Below, piece by piece: positions 23,809-33,417 of a stretch of DNA of 64,000 nucleotides. Location: the NCBI GenBank assembly GCA_963728765.1, contig CAVSKX010000004.1:620001-684000 (forward strand), read 5' to 3'. Under the pieces are notes generated by a model that was not told where the DNA came from, did not search any database, and saw only the letters and a list, made by a program, of their open reading frames with translations. Position 1 is the first letter of the stretch. Every line of letters begins with the position of its first letter. The DNA is from AC-32 sp963728765. GTDB taxonomy: Bacteria > Actinomycetota > Thermoleophilia > Gaiellales > Gaiellaceae. A program made the position numbers and the translations under genes.

Positions 23809-25923
23809 ATGGCAACAACCGTCGCTCCTCCACCCGTCGTCGTGGAACCGTCGCCCCAGCCGAGGGGTCGCCGCCGCGCGAGCGTCTTCTCGCGCGATCT
23901 GGTGCTCGCCGCGATCCGCGATTCCTTCCCCAAGCTCGATCCGCGCGCCCAGTTCAAGAACCCGGTGATGTTCATCGTCGAGCTCGGCAGCGTGATCACG
24001 ACCGCGATCTTCGTGCTCGATCTCGCCCGCGGCCACTACAGCCAGCTCTGGTTCGTCTGCGTGATCGCGCTGTGGCTCTGGCTGACGGTGCTGTTCGCCA
24101 ACTTCGCCGAGGCGATCGCGGAGGGTCGAGGCAAGGCTCAGGCCAACGCGCTCCGCGCCACGCGCACGACCACGATCGCCCATCGCCGTTCCGACACCGG
24201 CGGCATCCAGGAGACACCTGCCCCCGACCTGCAACAGGGCGACGTCGTCGTAGTGAACGCGGGCGAGATCATCCCCGCCGACGGCGAGGTGATCGAGGGC
24301 GTCGGCTCGGTCGACGAGTCGGCCATCACCGGCGAGTCGGCGCCGGTGATCCGCGAGGCGGGCGGCGACCGGTCGGCGGTCACGGGCGGCACGAGGCTGC
24401 TCTCCGACCAGCTGGTCGTGCTGGTCACCCAGGAGCCGGGGAAGTCGTTCCTCGATCGGATGATCGCGCTCGTCGAAGGCGCTGAGCGCCGCAAGACGCC
24501 CAACGAGATCGCGCTCAACATCCTGCTCGCGGGCCTGACGATCACGTTCCTCGCCGCCGTCGTGACGCTGCGGCCGTTCGCGATCTACGCCGGCACGCCG
24601 ACGTCGACCACCGTCCTGATCGCCCTCCTCGTCGCGCTCATCCCGACGACGATCGGCGCGCTGCTCTCCGCGATCGGGATCGCCGGCATGGACCGGCTCG
24701 TCCAGCGCAACGTGCTCGCGATGTCCGGCCGCGCCGTCGAGGCCTCCGGCGATGTCGACGTCCTCCTGCTCGACAAGACCGGCACGATCACGCTCGGGAA
24801 CCGGCAGGCGACGGAGTTCGTCCCGGTGGACGGCGTCTCGGAGGCCGAGCTCGCCGAGGCGGCACAGCTCTCCTCGCTCGCCGACGAGACCCCCGAAGGT
24901 CGCTCGATCGTCGTCCTCGCAAAGGAGCAGTACGGGCTGCGCGGACGCGAGCTCTCCGAGCTCGATGCGACCTTCATCCCGTTCTCGGCCACCACTCGCA
25001 TGAGCGGTGTCGACCTCGACGGCAGGCAGCTGCGGAAGGGCGCGGCGGACGCGATCAAGCGCTACGTCGCAGAACAGGGCGGCCATTCGCCGGAGCGGCT
25101 CGACGCCGAGGTCGACAAGATCGCCCGTGCCGGCGGCACGCCGCTCGTCGTCGCCCAGGACAACTTCGTCCTCGGCGTCATCCACCTGAAGGACGTCGTC
25201 AAGGGTGGCATGAGCGAGCGCTTCGACGAGCTCCGCAAGATGGGGATCCGCACGGTGATGATCACGGGCGACAACCGCGTCACCGCTGCCGTGATCGCCG
25301 ACGAGGCGGGGGTCGACGATTTCCTCGCGGAAGCGACGCCGGAGGCCAAGATGGCGTTGATCAAGGAGGAGCAGGGAATGGGCCGGATGGTCGCGATGAC
25401 CGGCGACGGCACCAATGACGCCCCTGCGCTGGCGCAGGCGGACGTGGGCGTCGCCATGAACGCCGGCACGTCCGCCGCGAAGGAGGCCGGCAACATGGTC
25501 GACCTCGACAACAACCCGACGAAGCTGATCGAGGTGGTCGAGGTCGGCAAGCAGCTTCTGATCACGCGCGGCGCGCTGACGACATTCTCGATCGCGAACG
25601 ACATCGCCAAGTACTTCGCGATCCTGCCCGCGATGTTCGCGTTCACCTACGCGACGAAGCCCGGCGAGCGCGGCCCGCTCGACTCGCTCAACGTGATGGC
25701 ACTGGGGACGCCGAAGAGCGCCATCATCTCCGCCATCATCTTCAACGCGCTGATCATCCCCGCGCTCGTGCCGCTGGCCCTGCGCGGCGTGAAGTACCGC
25801 GCGATCGGCGCGACCGCGCTCCTCCGCCGCAACCTGCTGATCTACGGCCTCGGCGGCATGATCCTGCCCTTCGTCGGGATCAAGCTGATCGACCTCGTCG
25901 TACACAACCTCCTCGGGGCATGA
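23809..25923 (+). CDS. kdpB: KdpB, P-type ATPase catalytic subunit
   Basis: The 704 residues match KdpB size. The phosphorylated Asp is in LLLDKTGTITLG (near residue 321). The actuator motif is ITGESAPVI and the hinge motif MTGDGTNDAPALAQADVG; the nucleotide-domain Lys lies in RKGAADAIKRY. It hydrolyses ATP to drive K+ through KdpA. The start codon lies directly after the kdpC stop. Confidence 0.96.
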   Translation: MATTVAPPPVVVEPSPQPRGRRRASVFSRDLVLAAIRDSFPKLDPRAQFKNPVMFIVELGSVITTAIFVLDLARGHYSQLWFVCVIALWLWLTVLFANFAEAIAEGRGKAQANALRATRTTTIAHRRSDTGGIQETPAPDLQQGDVVVVNAGEIIPADGEVIEGVGSVDESAITGESAPVIREAGGDRSAVTGGTRLLSDQLVVLVTQEPGKSFLDRMIALVEGAERRKTPNEIALNILLAGLTITFLAAVVTLRPFAIYAGTPTSTTVLIALLVALIPTTIGALLSAIGIAGMDRLVQRNVLAMSGRAVEASGDVDVLLLDKTGTITLGNRQATEFVPVDGVSEAELAEAAQLSSLADETPEGRSIVVLAKEQYGLRGRELSELDATFIPFSATTRMSGVDLDGRQLRKGAADAIKRYVAEQGGHSPERLDAEVDKIARAGGTPLVVAQDNFVLGVIHLKDVVKGGMSERFDELRKMGIRTVMITGDNRVTAAVIADEAGVDDFLAEATPEAKMALIKEEQGMGRMVAMTGDGTNDAPALAQADVGVAMNAGTSAAKEAGNMVDLDNNPTKLIEVVEVGKQLLITRGALTTFSIANDIAKYFAILPAMFAFTYATKPGERGPLDSLNVMALGTPKSAIISAIIFNALIIPALVPLALRGVKYRAIGATALLRRNLLIYGLGGMILPFVGIKLIDLVVHNLLGA

Positions 25924-25926
25924 CCC

Positions 25927-27021
25927 ATGGAGCGCGGCCACTACCGGATCCTCGTCGGCATGGCGGCCGGCGTCGGCAAGACGTACCGCATGCTCCAGGA
26001 AGGGCGTCAAGCCCGAGAGCAGGGGCGCGACGTCGTGATCGGGTACCTCGAGCCGCACGACCGGCCCGAGACGGCCGCGCTCGCGGAGGGCCTCGAGATC
26101 GTCCCGCGGCTCCGCACCGCCCACGGCGGGCTCGAGCTGGAGGAGCTGGACGTTGCAGCCGTGCTCGAGCGAGCGCCGCAGCTGGCGCTCGTGGACGAGC
26201 TCGCGCACACGAACGCGACGGGAACGCGACACGAGAAGCGCTACGAGGACATCGACGATCTTCTCGCGGCCGGAATCGACGTCAGCTCGACGGTCAACGT
26301 CCAGCACCTCGAGAGCCTCAACGACGCGATCTTCGAGCTGACGGGCGTGCGCGTCCGGGAGACGTTCCCGGACCGCATCCTCGACGAGGCCGACGAGGTC
26401 GTGCTCGTCGACCTCTCGCCCGAAGAGCTGCAGGAGCGGCTGCGCGCCGGGAAGGTCTACCCGCGGGAGCGAGCGGAGGTGGCGCTCCAGAACTTCTTCC
26501 AGCACGAGAACCTCGCCGCGCTGCGAGAGCTCGTGCTCCGCGAGGTGGCCGAAGACGTCGAGGCGCGACGGCAGCCCGAGGCGCTCGAGCCGCTCAGCAA
26601 GCAGGCGGTCGGCGAGCGGATCCTGGCGCTGATCGAGCCGCAGCCGAAGTCGCAGCGGATTCTGCGCCGCGCGTGGCGCTCCGCGCAGCGCCTCAACGCG
26701 GAGATCGACGCGCTGTGGGTCCGGACGAACGGCCGCGAGCCGAGCGAGGAGGAACAGACGCAGCTGGCCGCGTTGCGACGGCTTGCAAGCATCCTCGGGA
26801 TCCACTTCCTCGAGGCGGACGGCAGCGATCTCGTCTCGACGGTGCGGGAGGTGGCAGGGGAACGCGGCTCGACCTACGTGTTCGTTGGCACGCCCGACGA
26901 GTCCCGCCGCCGCGAGATCTTCGGCGGCTCGCTGCTTTCGCGGATGGTCCGGGAGCTCCCGGGGCTCGACATCCGCGTCGTCGCAGACCGTGCAAAGCGA
27001 GAGGAGGAACGAGAGCGATGA
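25927..27021 (+). CDS. KdpD N-terminal half: KdpD domain plus Usp-like domain
   Basis: This 364-residue soluble protein has the Walker A motif GMAAGVGKT (11-19), a Walker B-like LALVDELAHTN, and the HEKRYEDIDDLL and VNVQHLESLND motifs of the KdpD sensor domain. A Usp-like domain follows from about residue 235. It has no membrane helices and no kinase domain; those are in the separate gene at 19206-20585. In intact KdpD this part senses nucleotides/K+ status and modulates the kinase, so here sensing would need protein-protein contact. Confidence 0.9.
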   Translation: MERGHYRILVGMAAGVGKTYRMLQEGRQAREQGRDVVIGYLEPHDRPETAALAEGLEIVPRLRTAHGGLELEELDVAAVLERAPQLALVDELAHTNATGTRHEKRYEDIDDLLAAGIDVSSTVNVQHLESLNDAIFELTGVRVRETFPDRILDEADEVVLVDLSPEELQERLRAGKVYPRERAEVALQNFFQHENLAALRELVLREVAEDVEARRQPEALEPLSKQAVGERILALIEPQPKSQRILRRAWRSAQRLNAEIDALWVRTNGREPSEEEQTQLAALRRLASILGIHFLEADGSDLVSTVREVAGERGSTYVFVGTPDESRRREIFGGSLLSRMVRELPGLDIRVVADRAKREEERER

Positions 27022-27521
27022 GTGTCCTGACGCACTTCCGGCGCAGGCCCCCGGTTCCGCAGGGCGGACGGCGCGTGCTCGTGCCGTTCACCGGCGGCGA
27101 CCTCGATCCGGTCGTGCTCGACGCGGCCATTCGCGTCGCGCGCGCGGAGGAGGCGACACTCGTGCCCGCCTACCTGATCGTGACGCCGCTCGAGTTCAGG
27201 CTCGACGCGCCGATGCAACACCAGGTGGCGGTCGCAATGCCGCTGCTCGAAGCGGTCGAGCACGCAGCGTTGCGCGCGGGCCTACCGGTGGACGCGCGCG
27301 TCGAGACTGGACGAACGCCCACCCACGCGCTCCAGCGACTCTGGGAGGCCGAGCGGTTCGACCGGATCGTTGTCCCCGCTCCGGCCGGCCGCAACCACGG
27401 CTTCACGCCGAAGGAGCTCCAGTGGATCCTCGTCCACGCCCCCTCCGAGACGGTCATCCTTCGGCCGGACCCCATTCTCAGCGAAGGGCTTCGGCTCGCC
27501 CGGTCGCTCGACGCCGCGTAG
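27018..27521 (+). CDS. Universal-stress-protein-like protein
   Basis: A 167-residue protein with one Usp fold: RRVLVPFTGGDLDPVVLDAA at the start and FDRIVVPAP, then APSETVILRP, at the end. The G-2x-G-9x-G-(S/T) ATP motif typical of ATP-binding Usp proteins is not clear. It overlaps the KdpD-N gene (ATGA) and is the last gene of the kdp operon. A role with the split KdpD is an inference. Confidence 0.8.
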   Translation: MSVLTHFRRRPPVPQGGRRVLVPFTGGDLDPVVLDAAIRVARAEEATLVPAYLIVTPLEFRLDAPMQHQVAVAMPLLEAVEHAALRAGLPVDARVETGRTPTHALQRLWEAERFDRIVVPAPAGRNHGFTPKELQWILVHAPSETVILRPDPILSEGLRLARSLDAA

Positions 27522-27731
27522 CCCCCGCGCCTCGAGACGCTCCTCGAAGCAGCGCCGCAGGTAGTCGCCGCGGAGCTTCGGCAGGACGCGCGGCTTGGGC
27601 GGGGGCTTCGGCGTGACGACGATCTCGCTCACGCGCACGCCGTGACAGCGCTCGTACGCGTGTCTCTCGTCGTAGACCTCCTGCTCCGGCTTGCGCCGGA
27701 ACCACCCGAAGAGCCGGGCGAAAAACGCCAT
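27282..27731 (-). CDS. Hypothetical basic protein overlapping usp in antisense
   Basis: The N-terminal 70 or so residues (27522-27731) look like a genuine small protein: MAFFARLFGWFRRKPEQEVY, ERCHGVRVSEIVV and LRGDYLRRCFEERLEARG. The frame then stays open for another 80 codons opposite the Usp gene, where its composition looks like antisense. Either the stop codon has been lost and the protein is extended, or the real end is elsewhere. No function is recognised. Confidence 0.4.
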   Translation of the reverse strand: MAFFARLFGWFRRKPEQEVYDERHAYERCHGVRVSEIVVTPKPPPKPRVLPKLRGDYLRRCFEERLEARGLRGVERPGEPKPFAENGVRPKDDRLGGGVDEDPLELLRREAVVAAGRSGDNDPVEPLGLPESLERVGGRSSSLDARVHR

Positions 27732-27776
27732 CGCGCCGTGGTCCTACCACGTTCCGGCGCGCGGCCCAAACGGCCG

Positions 27777-28235
27777 TCAGTCGAGCCGGTAGAGAATCTC
27801 CTCGATCACCCGGCCCGCATGCTCGTCGTGATCGGCGTGCCGTTCGACCTCGACGAAGCCGCACTTCTCGAGCACCCGGATCGAGCCGACGTTGCTCGTC
27901 GCGACCCAGGCGTGGAGCGGCCGCTCGGGGATGGCCGCAACGAGCTCCGCGAGCGCCGCCGTCGCGAGCCCGCGGCCCCAGAACTCGCGCCCCACCCAGT
28001 AGCCGACGAGCCGTAGGCCGTCCTGCTCCCAGCAGCCCACGTTCCCGGCCACGGCGCCGTCGTCGACAATCGTGCGCTTCACGATCGAGTCGTCGGCGAG
28101 CAACCGCCGCCAGTGCGCGTCGAACGCCTCGCGGTCCCGCGCGGGGAACACCGCCATCGCCGCGGCCTCCGGGTCGGACTGGTGCTCGAAGAACACGTCG
28201 AGGTCGCCGAGCTCGACGTCACGGAGTACCGGCAT
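27777..28235 (-). CDS. GNAT-family N-acetyltransferase
   Basis: The protein has 152 residues. The acetyl-CoA-binding region is VGREFWGRGLATAALAELV, and the C-terminal VLEKCGFVEVERH is typical of RimJ/RimL-like GNAT proteins. The substrate is unknown. It starts 5 bp after the end of the exported-repeat protein on the same strand. Because of the frameshift in that gene, the two can look like one fused reading frame, but each has its own proper end or start. Confidence 0.85.
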   Translation of the reverse strand: MPVLRDVELGDLDVFFEHQSDPEAAAMAVFPARDREAFDAHWRRLLADDSIVKRTIVDDGAVAGNVGCWEQDGLRLVGYWVGREFWGRGLATAALAELVAAIPERPLHAWVATSNVGSIRVLEKCGFVEVERHADHDEHAGRVIEEILYRLD

Positions 28236-28240
28236 GACCC

Positions 28241-30605
28241 TTAGCGTACGGTGAACTTCGCCGTGCCGAGCAGGTGTCCGTACTCGCCGCGCGAGCGTGC
28301 ACGGAAACCCGGCCAGACGTACCAGCGGTAGACGCCCTTCCCCAGCCGAAACGCGCGGCCCTGGTAGACCCAGCGCTTCGCGAGAGCGAGCCTCGCCTTC
28401 ACGCGGCCAGGTGCTGAGCAGCTTCTGCGACCCGCGGTACAGCTGGACGTTGTAGTAGGTAGCTCGCGGAGCTGCCGCCCAGAGCAGCTTCGCGCGGGTG
28501 CGCACGACGCCGCCGTTCCGCGGGGCCCGAAGGAGCGCCGCCGCCGACACCGCCGCCGCCCTGGTGCCCGACGCGTTCCCCCCGCCGTCGTAGCTGCGGA
28601 CGCGGTAGATGAAGTACGAGCCGTTCTCGAAGCGCCGGTCGACGTACTTCCGCCCGGGGCCGTCGTACACCGTGGTCTGCGCGCTGGCCTTCGCGCTGCG
28701 TGCTCGCCTGACCAGGACGTGGTCGAGGTCGGCATCCGCGGGCGGCAGCCAGCTCAAGGTCAGCGAGCCGTAGCGCACCTTCATCTTCAGCTTGCGGACC
28801 TTTCCCGGAGGCGTCGTGTCCGGAGGCAGTAGAGATAGAACCTGCCAGGAGTACGCCGGCGGTGCTGCCTCGGCGTTTCCGGCCAGGTCGGTTGCCCGCA
28901 CGCGGAAGGTGTGACTGCCGTCCTTCAGCGCGTTGTAGCTCCGCGGCGAGGAGCAAGGAACGAAGCCGCCGCCGTCGAGGCTGCAGACGAAGCTCGACGC
29001 CTCGCTGCTCGCGAACGAGAACGAGGCCGACGCGCTGCTGCTGACCCCCTCGGGCCCGGCGCTGATCGTCGTGTGTGGCGGCCGTGTGTCGACGACCCAT
29101 CCGCGTGTGCTGACGGGCCCGGTGTTGCCGGCGGCATCCGTGGAGCGCACGGCGAACGTGTGCCCTCCGTCGGCGAGCTGGCTGTAGCTCGCGGGGCTGC
29201 TGCAGGCCGCGAACGCGCCCCCGTCCAGTCGGCACGTGTGATGGAGGCCCGTCTCGACGCCATGGAAGGCGACGGTCGCGATCGACGAATTCGTCGGGCT
29301 CCTAGGAATGGAATCGACGACCGGGGCCGTCGGCGCAACCGTGTCGACCGTCCACTCCCAGACCGTGGCGGGTCCGGTGGTGCCGAGCGCATCCGTCGCC
29401 CTGACCGCGAACGCGTGCCTGCGGTCGGCGAGAGCGGAGTAGGCGACGGGGCTCGTGCAGGGCGCGAAGCCCGCACCGTCCAGCGAGCAGGCGAAGGTAC
29501 TGCCCGGCTTGTTCGACGTGAACGCGAAGCTCGCTGCGGTGCCGTTCGTGGGGTCATGCGGCTCGGTCGCAGGATCAATGGTCACGACCGGGTTGGTCAG
29601 GTCGATAGTCCACGCGTACGGCGTCGGTGCACTCTCGTTGCCGGCCGGGTCCCGAGCCTTGAGATCGAAGGCGTGCGGTCCGGCCGCCAGCCCGGCGTAG
29701 GCCTTTGGACTCGGACACGCGGAGAACGCGGCGCCGTCGAGCCTGCAGAGGTAGGTCGCGGTGGCATCGTCGTCCGTGAACGCGAAGCTCGCCGACGTCG
29801 AGGCGGTGACGTTCGGCGGCTTGGACGTCAGTAAGGGCGGCGGGGGCGGCGTGAGGTCGATCGTCCAGCCGCGCGAGGCGGCGCCGCTCTCGTTCCCGGC
29901 GGCATCGACGGCGTTCACCGCGAAGGTGTGGGTGCCGGCGGCAAGACCGGTGTAGCTATTCGGGCTGACGCACGCCGAGTACGCGCCGTTGTCGAGCCGG
30001 CAGCGGAACGTCACGGTCGAGTCGCCGTCGGCGAACGCGAAGGATGCGCTCGAGCTGTTCGTGGGGTCGGACGGGCCGCTGGAGATGGTCGGCGTGGGCG
30101 GCGCAGTCCCGTCGACCGTGACCGTCGGTTGGGCGCCTTGCAGGTCGAACGCCGTCGTGTCACGCGCCAGCTTCGTTGTCCATTGGTACACCTGCTCGGC
30201 AGCCGGTGATGTCGCCGCGAACGTGATGCGCACGGTCCCTCCGGGACACAGCTCGTTCGCGGCGCTGGGCGGTGCGACGGCGTGGATCACCGGCGGCGCG
30301 GCGTCCAGCGTGACCGTCCAGGCGCTGGCCGTGCAACTGCCCGCAGCCGTAGTTGTCGCGCCGAGTGTTGCCGGGTCGACCGCGAACCCCGCCGGAACGA
30401 CGATGTGGGCGTTGTTGGCTGCAGCGATCGAATTGTTCCGGTTGACGAGCGCGACCGTGTACGTCTTGCTCGCGCCCGGCAAAACGGCGCTCGGCGCGAT
30501 CGTCGCCCCATACGGGTTGTCGGGTGCCGCACCGGCAGCGCCCGCCAGCAGTCCCACGACGAGGGCGACGACCGCAAGCGGGGTGAGACGAGCGGTACGG
30601 CTCAC
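28241..30605 (-). CDS. Exported protein with tandem Ig-like repeats, frameshifted near 28405
   Basis: A signal peptide (residues 1-26) is followed by a DUF11-like region. Then come about five tandem modules of roughly 80-90 residues, each with the pattern CRLDGGAFAACSSPASYS, then DGGHTFAVRATDAAGN, then WTVD (about residues 165-620). Fibronectin-III-like segments follow. The reading frame slips near 28400-28411: after KLLSTWP the sense sequence continues in another frame as GRVKARLALAKRWVYQGRAF to a TAA at 28241, the expected C-terminus (YVWPGF, LLGTAKFTV). It is likely a cell-surface or secreted structural protein. Mutation or assembly error cannot be told apart here. Confidence 0.75.
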
Positions 30606-31231
30606 GACGACGCGAAGGCGACGAGGAAGGTCAGGACGAATCCGACTCCGAGCGCGCAGAGCCCGATGAACAGCAGCAACTCCCGCCGGCCCTCGACCTT
30701 CTCGGCGACCTCCCGCGGCAGGGCGCGTGCGGGGACGAGCGCGACTGCCGAGGTGACCAGCAGGAAAACCATTGCGGCCGCGAGCAGCATCAGGACCCCG
30801 GACGGAAGGTGCAGCTCGTTCGTCGCGGCAGGAGGCGCAACCCGCAAGGCCGGCGCGCTCGCCGCGACGAGCCGTGGCCGGGGCGGGGGTGTCGGCTTCT
30901 TCCGGACGGGGCGCGTACGCCGAGCCGCAACGCCTTTGCCGCGATCCGGGGCGTGCGTGCGGGCTCGGTGTGTAGGGCGTAGGCGTCGCGCCGGTGCTGC
31001 GGCGGCGCGTGCGGGCGGAGGCGGGGGCGGCGCGACCGTGGTCTCGGGCGGCGGCGGTGGAGGTGGCGGCGGCGCGGGCGGAGGGACGTAGCTCGGCGGT
31101 GGTGGCGGCGGTGGTGGCGTGCTGCGCGTCGTCGGGTACGGATCCGGCTTCGGGATCGTGGTCGTCGCTGCTCCGGCACCCGAGCCCGTCGCCGGCAGGT
31201 AGGCGCAGGCGAATCCCGTGAGCGCAATCAT
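30602..31231 (-). CDS. Proline-rich membrane protein
   Basis: The sequence has an N-terminal hydrophobic segment (signal peptide or anchor), a long run rich in Pro with a few Thr and Tyr (about 35-70), a basic spacer, and two transmembrane helices near the C-terminus (PSGVLMLLAAAMVFLLVTS and LLLFIGLCALGVGFVLTFLV). The stop overlaps the exported-repeat gene by 4 bp, so they are co-transcribed. It may anchor or secrete its partner. The start is uncertain: the ATG at 31231 is used, and a GTG lies one codon upstream. Confidence 0.6.
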   Translation of the reverse strand: MIALTGFACAYLPATGSGAGAATTTIPKPDPYPTTRSTPPPPPPPPSYVPPPAPPPPPPPPPETTVAPPPPPPARAAAAPARRLRPTHRARTHAPDRGKGVAARRTRPVRKKPTPPPRPRLVAASAPALRVAPPAATNELHLPSGVLMLLAAAMVFLLVTSAVALVPARALPREVAEKVEGRRELLLFIGLCALGVGFVLTFLVAFASS

Positions 31232-31489
31232 CACCAGGAGCGAGCAGCGACGCCTTATCGCCGCCCCCCTCAGGCCGGTGAACCGGGCACTCCAGTTTGA
31301 CGTCAGGGTGGCGGCCCCCTTCGCATCGCCGCAGTCGAAGAGTTCGAACGTAGCACCCTGATTCCGAGTTTCACCTGGCCGAAGGTCGAGTCTCGTGCGC
31401 AGCCCGGCAACGCCGCGCACGAGGGTGATCGTTGTTAGTCATCCCCTCAACAAGCCAGAGGCCAACCAGAGACCTACGATCGGCGACGA

Positions 31490-31684
31490 ATGGCTGACGA
31501 ACTCACGCGCGAAGAGCTCGTTCGGCGCCTCGCCGACGTCTCGCACAAGAGCTGGATCAAGCAGAAGGTGCGCGACTATGGCGCGGTCGAGTCGGACCTC
31601 TCGACGGAGGTCCACGAGCACGATCTCGAACGTGCCGAGGACACCGTGCAGGAGCTCGAGCGGCTCGACCTCTGGCCGCGCTGA
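31490..31684 (+). CDS. Small acidic helical protein (64 residues)
   Basis: The sequence begins MADELTREELVRRLADVSHK, ends ELERLDLWPR and is rich in Glu and Asp. It is predicted helical with heptad-like spacing. No domain is recognised. It is a stand-alone gene between a divergent membrane-protein gene and a convergent operon. About 250 bp of non-coding DNA precedes it and probably holds promoters for both directions. Confidence 0.6.
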   Translation: MADELTREELVRRLADVSHKSWIKQKVRDYGAVESDLSTEVHEHDLERAEDTVQELERLDLWPR

Positions 31685-31697
31685 CCCTGCGGAAGCG

Positions 31698-31994
31698 CTA
31701 GCCGAAGCCGAGGATGAACTTCGCGTCGTCGGACATCTTCTCCGGCGTCCAGGGCGGGTCCCAGGTCAGCTCGGTCTCGACGTCCTCGACCCCGGGAAGC
31801 GAGCGGACGACTTCCTCGATGTTCTGCTGGATCAGCGGCCCCGCGGGGCAGCCCATCGACGTGAGGCTGTAGAGCACCTTCACCCGCGGGCCTTCCACTT
31901 CGGCGTCGTACAGCAGGCCGAGCTCGACGATGTCCATCCCGAGCTCGGGATCCTCGACGGAGCGCAGCGCCTCGATTACGTCGTCGCGGGTCAT
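31698..31994 (-). CDS. DUF59/MIP18-family Fe-S assembly factor
   Basis: A 98-residue protein of the SufT/PaaD family with the conserved VEDPELGMDIVELGLLYD start and the Cys in LTSMGCPAGPLI. It ends in a WDPPWTPEKMSDDAK segment. Such proteins help to mature 4Fe-4S clusters. It is the last gene of the operon that starts near 35578 and overlaps the preceding gene by 4 bp. Confidence 0.88.
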   Translation of the reverse strand: MTRDDVIEALRSVEDPELGMDIVELGLLYDAEVEGPRVKVLYSLTSMGCPAGPLIQQNIEEVVRSLPGVEDVETELTWDPPWTPEKMSDDAKFILGFG

Positions 31995-32401
31995 CGAGCC
32001 TCAGCGTATCGAGGCAGCCCGTCCTCGGGGAGCTCGTCCCAGGGCGCGCGGGAGTCGACGAACGAGTGGTACTGCGGCCGGATCCCGGGATCGCCGTCGA
32101 GCGAGCCGAGGCGGATCGAGACCTCGTCGCCGTCCGGCCAGTGGCCGCCGAAGAGCGACGACCCGCACTCGGTGCAGAAGACCTTGACCGCCGTGCCGCC
32201 CTCCGGCCGGTAGACGCGCAGCAGCTCCTCGCCGGCCAGGAGCCGGAACCGCTCGCGCGGCACGCGGCCCTGCGTCAGCCCGAACGTCCCGGAGTGCTTG
32301 CGGCAGAACGAGCAGTGGCAGTGGTTGGCGCGCAGGAACGGCAGCTCGGCTTCGAACCGCACGCTGCCGCAGAGACAGCTTCCGGCGACAACCTCGGTCA
32401 T
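31991..32401 (-). CDS. GFA-family zinc protein (Mss4-like fold)
   Basis: A 136-residue protein with the glutathione-dependent formaldehyde-activating fold. Zinc-binding cysteines are visible as GSCLCGSVRF, HCHCSFCRKHSG and FCTECGSSLF. The family name overstates the function: most members have unknown substrates. It overlaps glpX by one base (TGATG) and the DUF59 gene by four, so it is part of the same transcript. Confidence 0.85.
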   Translation of the reverse strand: MTEVVAGSCLCGSVRFEAELPFLRANHCHCSFCRKHSGTFGLTQGRVPRERFRLLAGEELLRVYRPEGGTAVKVFCTECGSSLFGGHWPDGDEVSIRLGSLDGDPGIRPQYHSFVDSRAPWDELPEDGLPRYAEAR

Positions 32402-33417
32402 CAGTAGCCCAGCAAGCGGACTTCCTCGCGCCGCTCGCGGGCGAAGAAGTGGATGCCGTCGACGAAGCGCACCCAGTTGCAGCGCGTGCACATCACGAGC
32501 GAGTGCGTCCGCGCGCTGTCGGCGAGGAAGCGCACGCCGCGCAGCAGGTCGCCGTTCGACACGCCGGTGGCGACGACGATCACCTCGCCTGACGCCAGGT
32601 CCTCGATCGTGAACAGGCGCTCGAGGTCCTCCACGCCGGCCTGGCGCGCGGCCTCGACCTCGCTGCGGGAGGTCGGCCAGAGCTGCGCCTGGAGCTCGCC
32701 ACCGAGGCAGCGCAGCGCGGCGGCGGTCAGGACCGCCTGCCGCGTGCCGCCGATCCCGATCGCCAGGTGGTCGTTGGTGCCGCGGATGGCGGCGGAGATC
32801 GACGCCGTGACGTCGCCGTCCTGGATCAGCTTGATGCGGGCGCCGGCGGCCCGGATCTCCTCGATCAGGTCGTGGTGGCGCGGCCGGTCGAGCACGATCG
32901 TGGTGACGTCGTTGACCATGCGGCCGAACGCATCGGCGATCGCGCGGATGTTGTCGCCGACCGGCTTCTTCAGGTCGATCGAGCCGCGCGCCTTCGGGCC
33001 GACGGCCATCTTGCGCATGTACATGTCCGGGAGCTGCTGGAACGATCCGGGGTCACCGACCGCGACCATCGACATGGCGCCGTAGCCGCCGCGCGCGACC
33101 ACACCTCGGCCCTCGAGCGGGTCGAGCGCCAGGTCGAACTCCACCCCGCCCGCACCCAGGCGCGCTCCGCCGGCCAGCTGGCCGCCCTCGTCGCCCGGGC
33201 CGATCACGACCTTGCCGTCGATCGGCAGCTGCTCGAGTGCGAGCCGCATCGCGGTCGCTGCGTCGTCCTCGGCCGTCTCCTGCTCGGCCCGGCCGAGCCA
33301 GCGGGCCCCCGCGAGCGCCGCCCGCTCGGTCGTGCGCGCGAAGCTCTCGCACAGGCAGAAGCGGGCGCCGCCGGCGTCCGTCGTCGGGTCGCGCGTTTCA
33401 GGCTCGGTCTGCGTCAT
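32401..33417 (-). CDS. glpX: Fructose-1,6-bisphosphatase class II
   Basis: A 338-residue GlpX with GPGDEGG near the metal site, DPLEGRGVVARGGYGAMSM, LDRPRHHDLIEEIRAAGARI and IQDGDVTASI. It catalyses the gluconeogenic step fructose-1,6-bisphosphate to fructose-6-phosphate. It overlaps the 2-phosphoglycerate kinase gene (ATGA). Being in one operon with genes that divert 2-phosphoglycerate suggests control of carbon flow at the triose end. Confidence 0.93.
   Translation of the reverse strand: MTQTEPETRDPTTDAGGARFCLCESFARTTERAALAGARWLGRAEQETAEDDAATAMRLALEQLPIDGKVVIGPGDEGGQLAGGARLGAGGVEFDLALDPLEGRGVVARGGYGAMSMVAVGDPGSFQQLPDMYMRKMAVGPKARGSIDLKKPVGDNIRAIADAFGRMVNDVTTIVLDRPRHHDLIEEIRAAGARIKLIQDGDVTASISAAIRGTNDHLAIGIGGTRQAVLTAAALRCLGGELQAQLWPTSRSEVEAARQAGVEDLERLFTIEDLASGEVIVVATGVSNGDLLRGVRFLADSARTHSLVMCTRCNWVRFVDGIHFFARERREEVRLLGY

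Noticed and set aside
22921..26805. A reading frame of almost 1,300 codons antisense to kdpA, kdpC, kdpB and the KdpD N-terminal gene.
   Set aside because: It lies opposite well-recognised genes and has the Arg/Asp/Glu/Val-rich makeup typical of antisense frames in GC-rich DNA, with no domain.
27777..30605. A single protein of 942 residues joining Ig-like repeats to a GNAT domain.
   Set aside because: A frameshift explains it: the expected C-terminus of the surface protein lies in another frame, and the GNAT gene has its own ATG at 28235.
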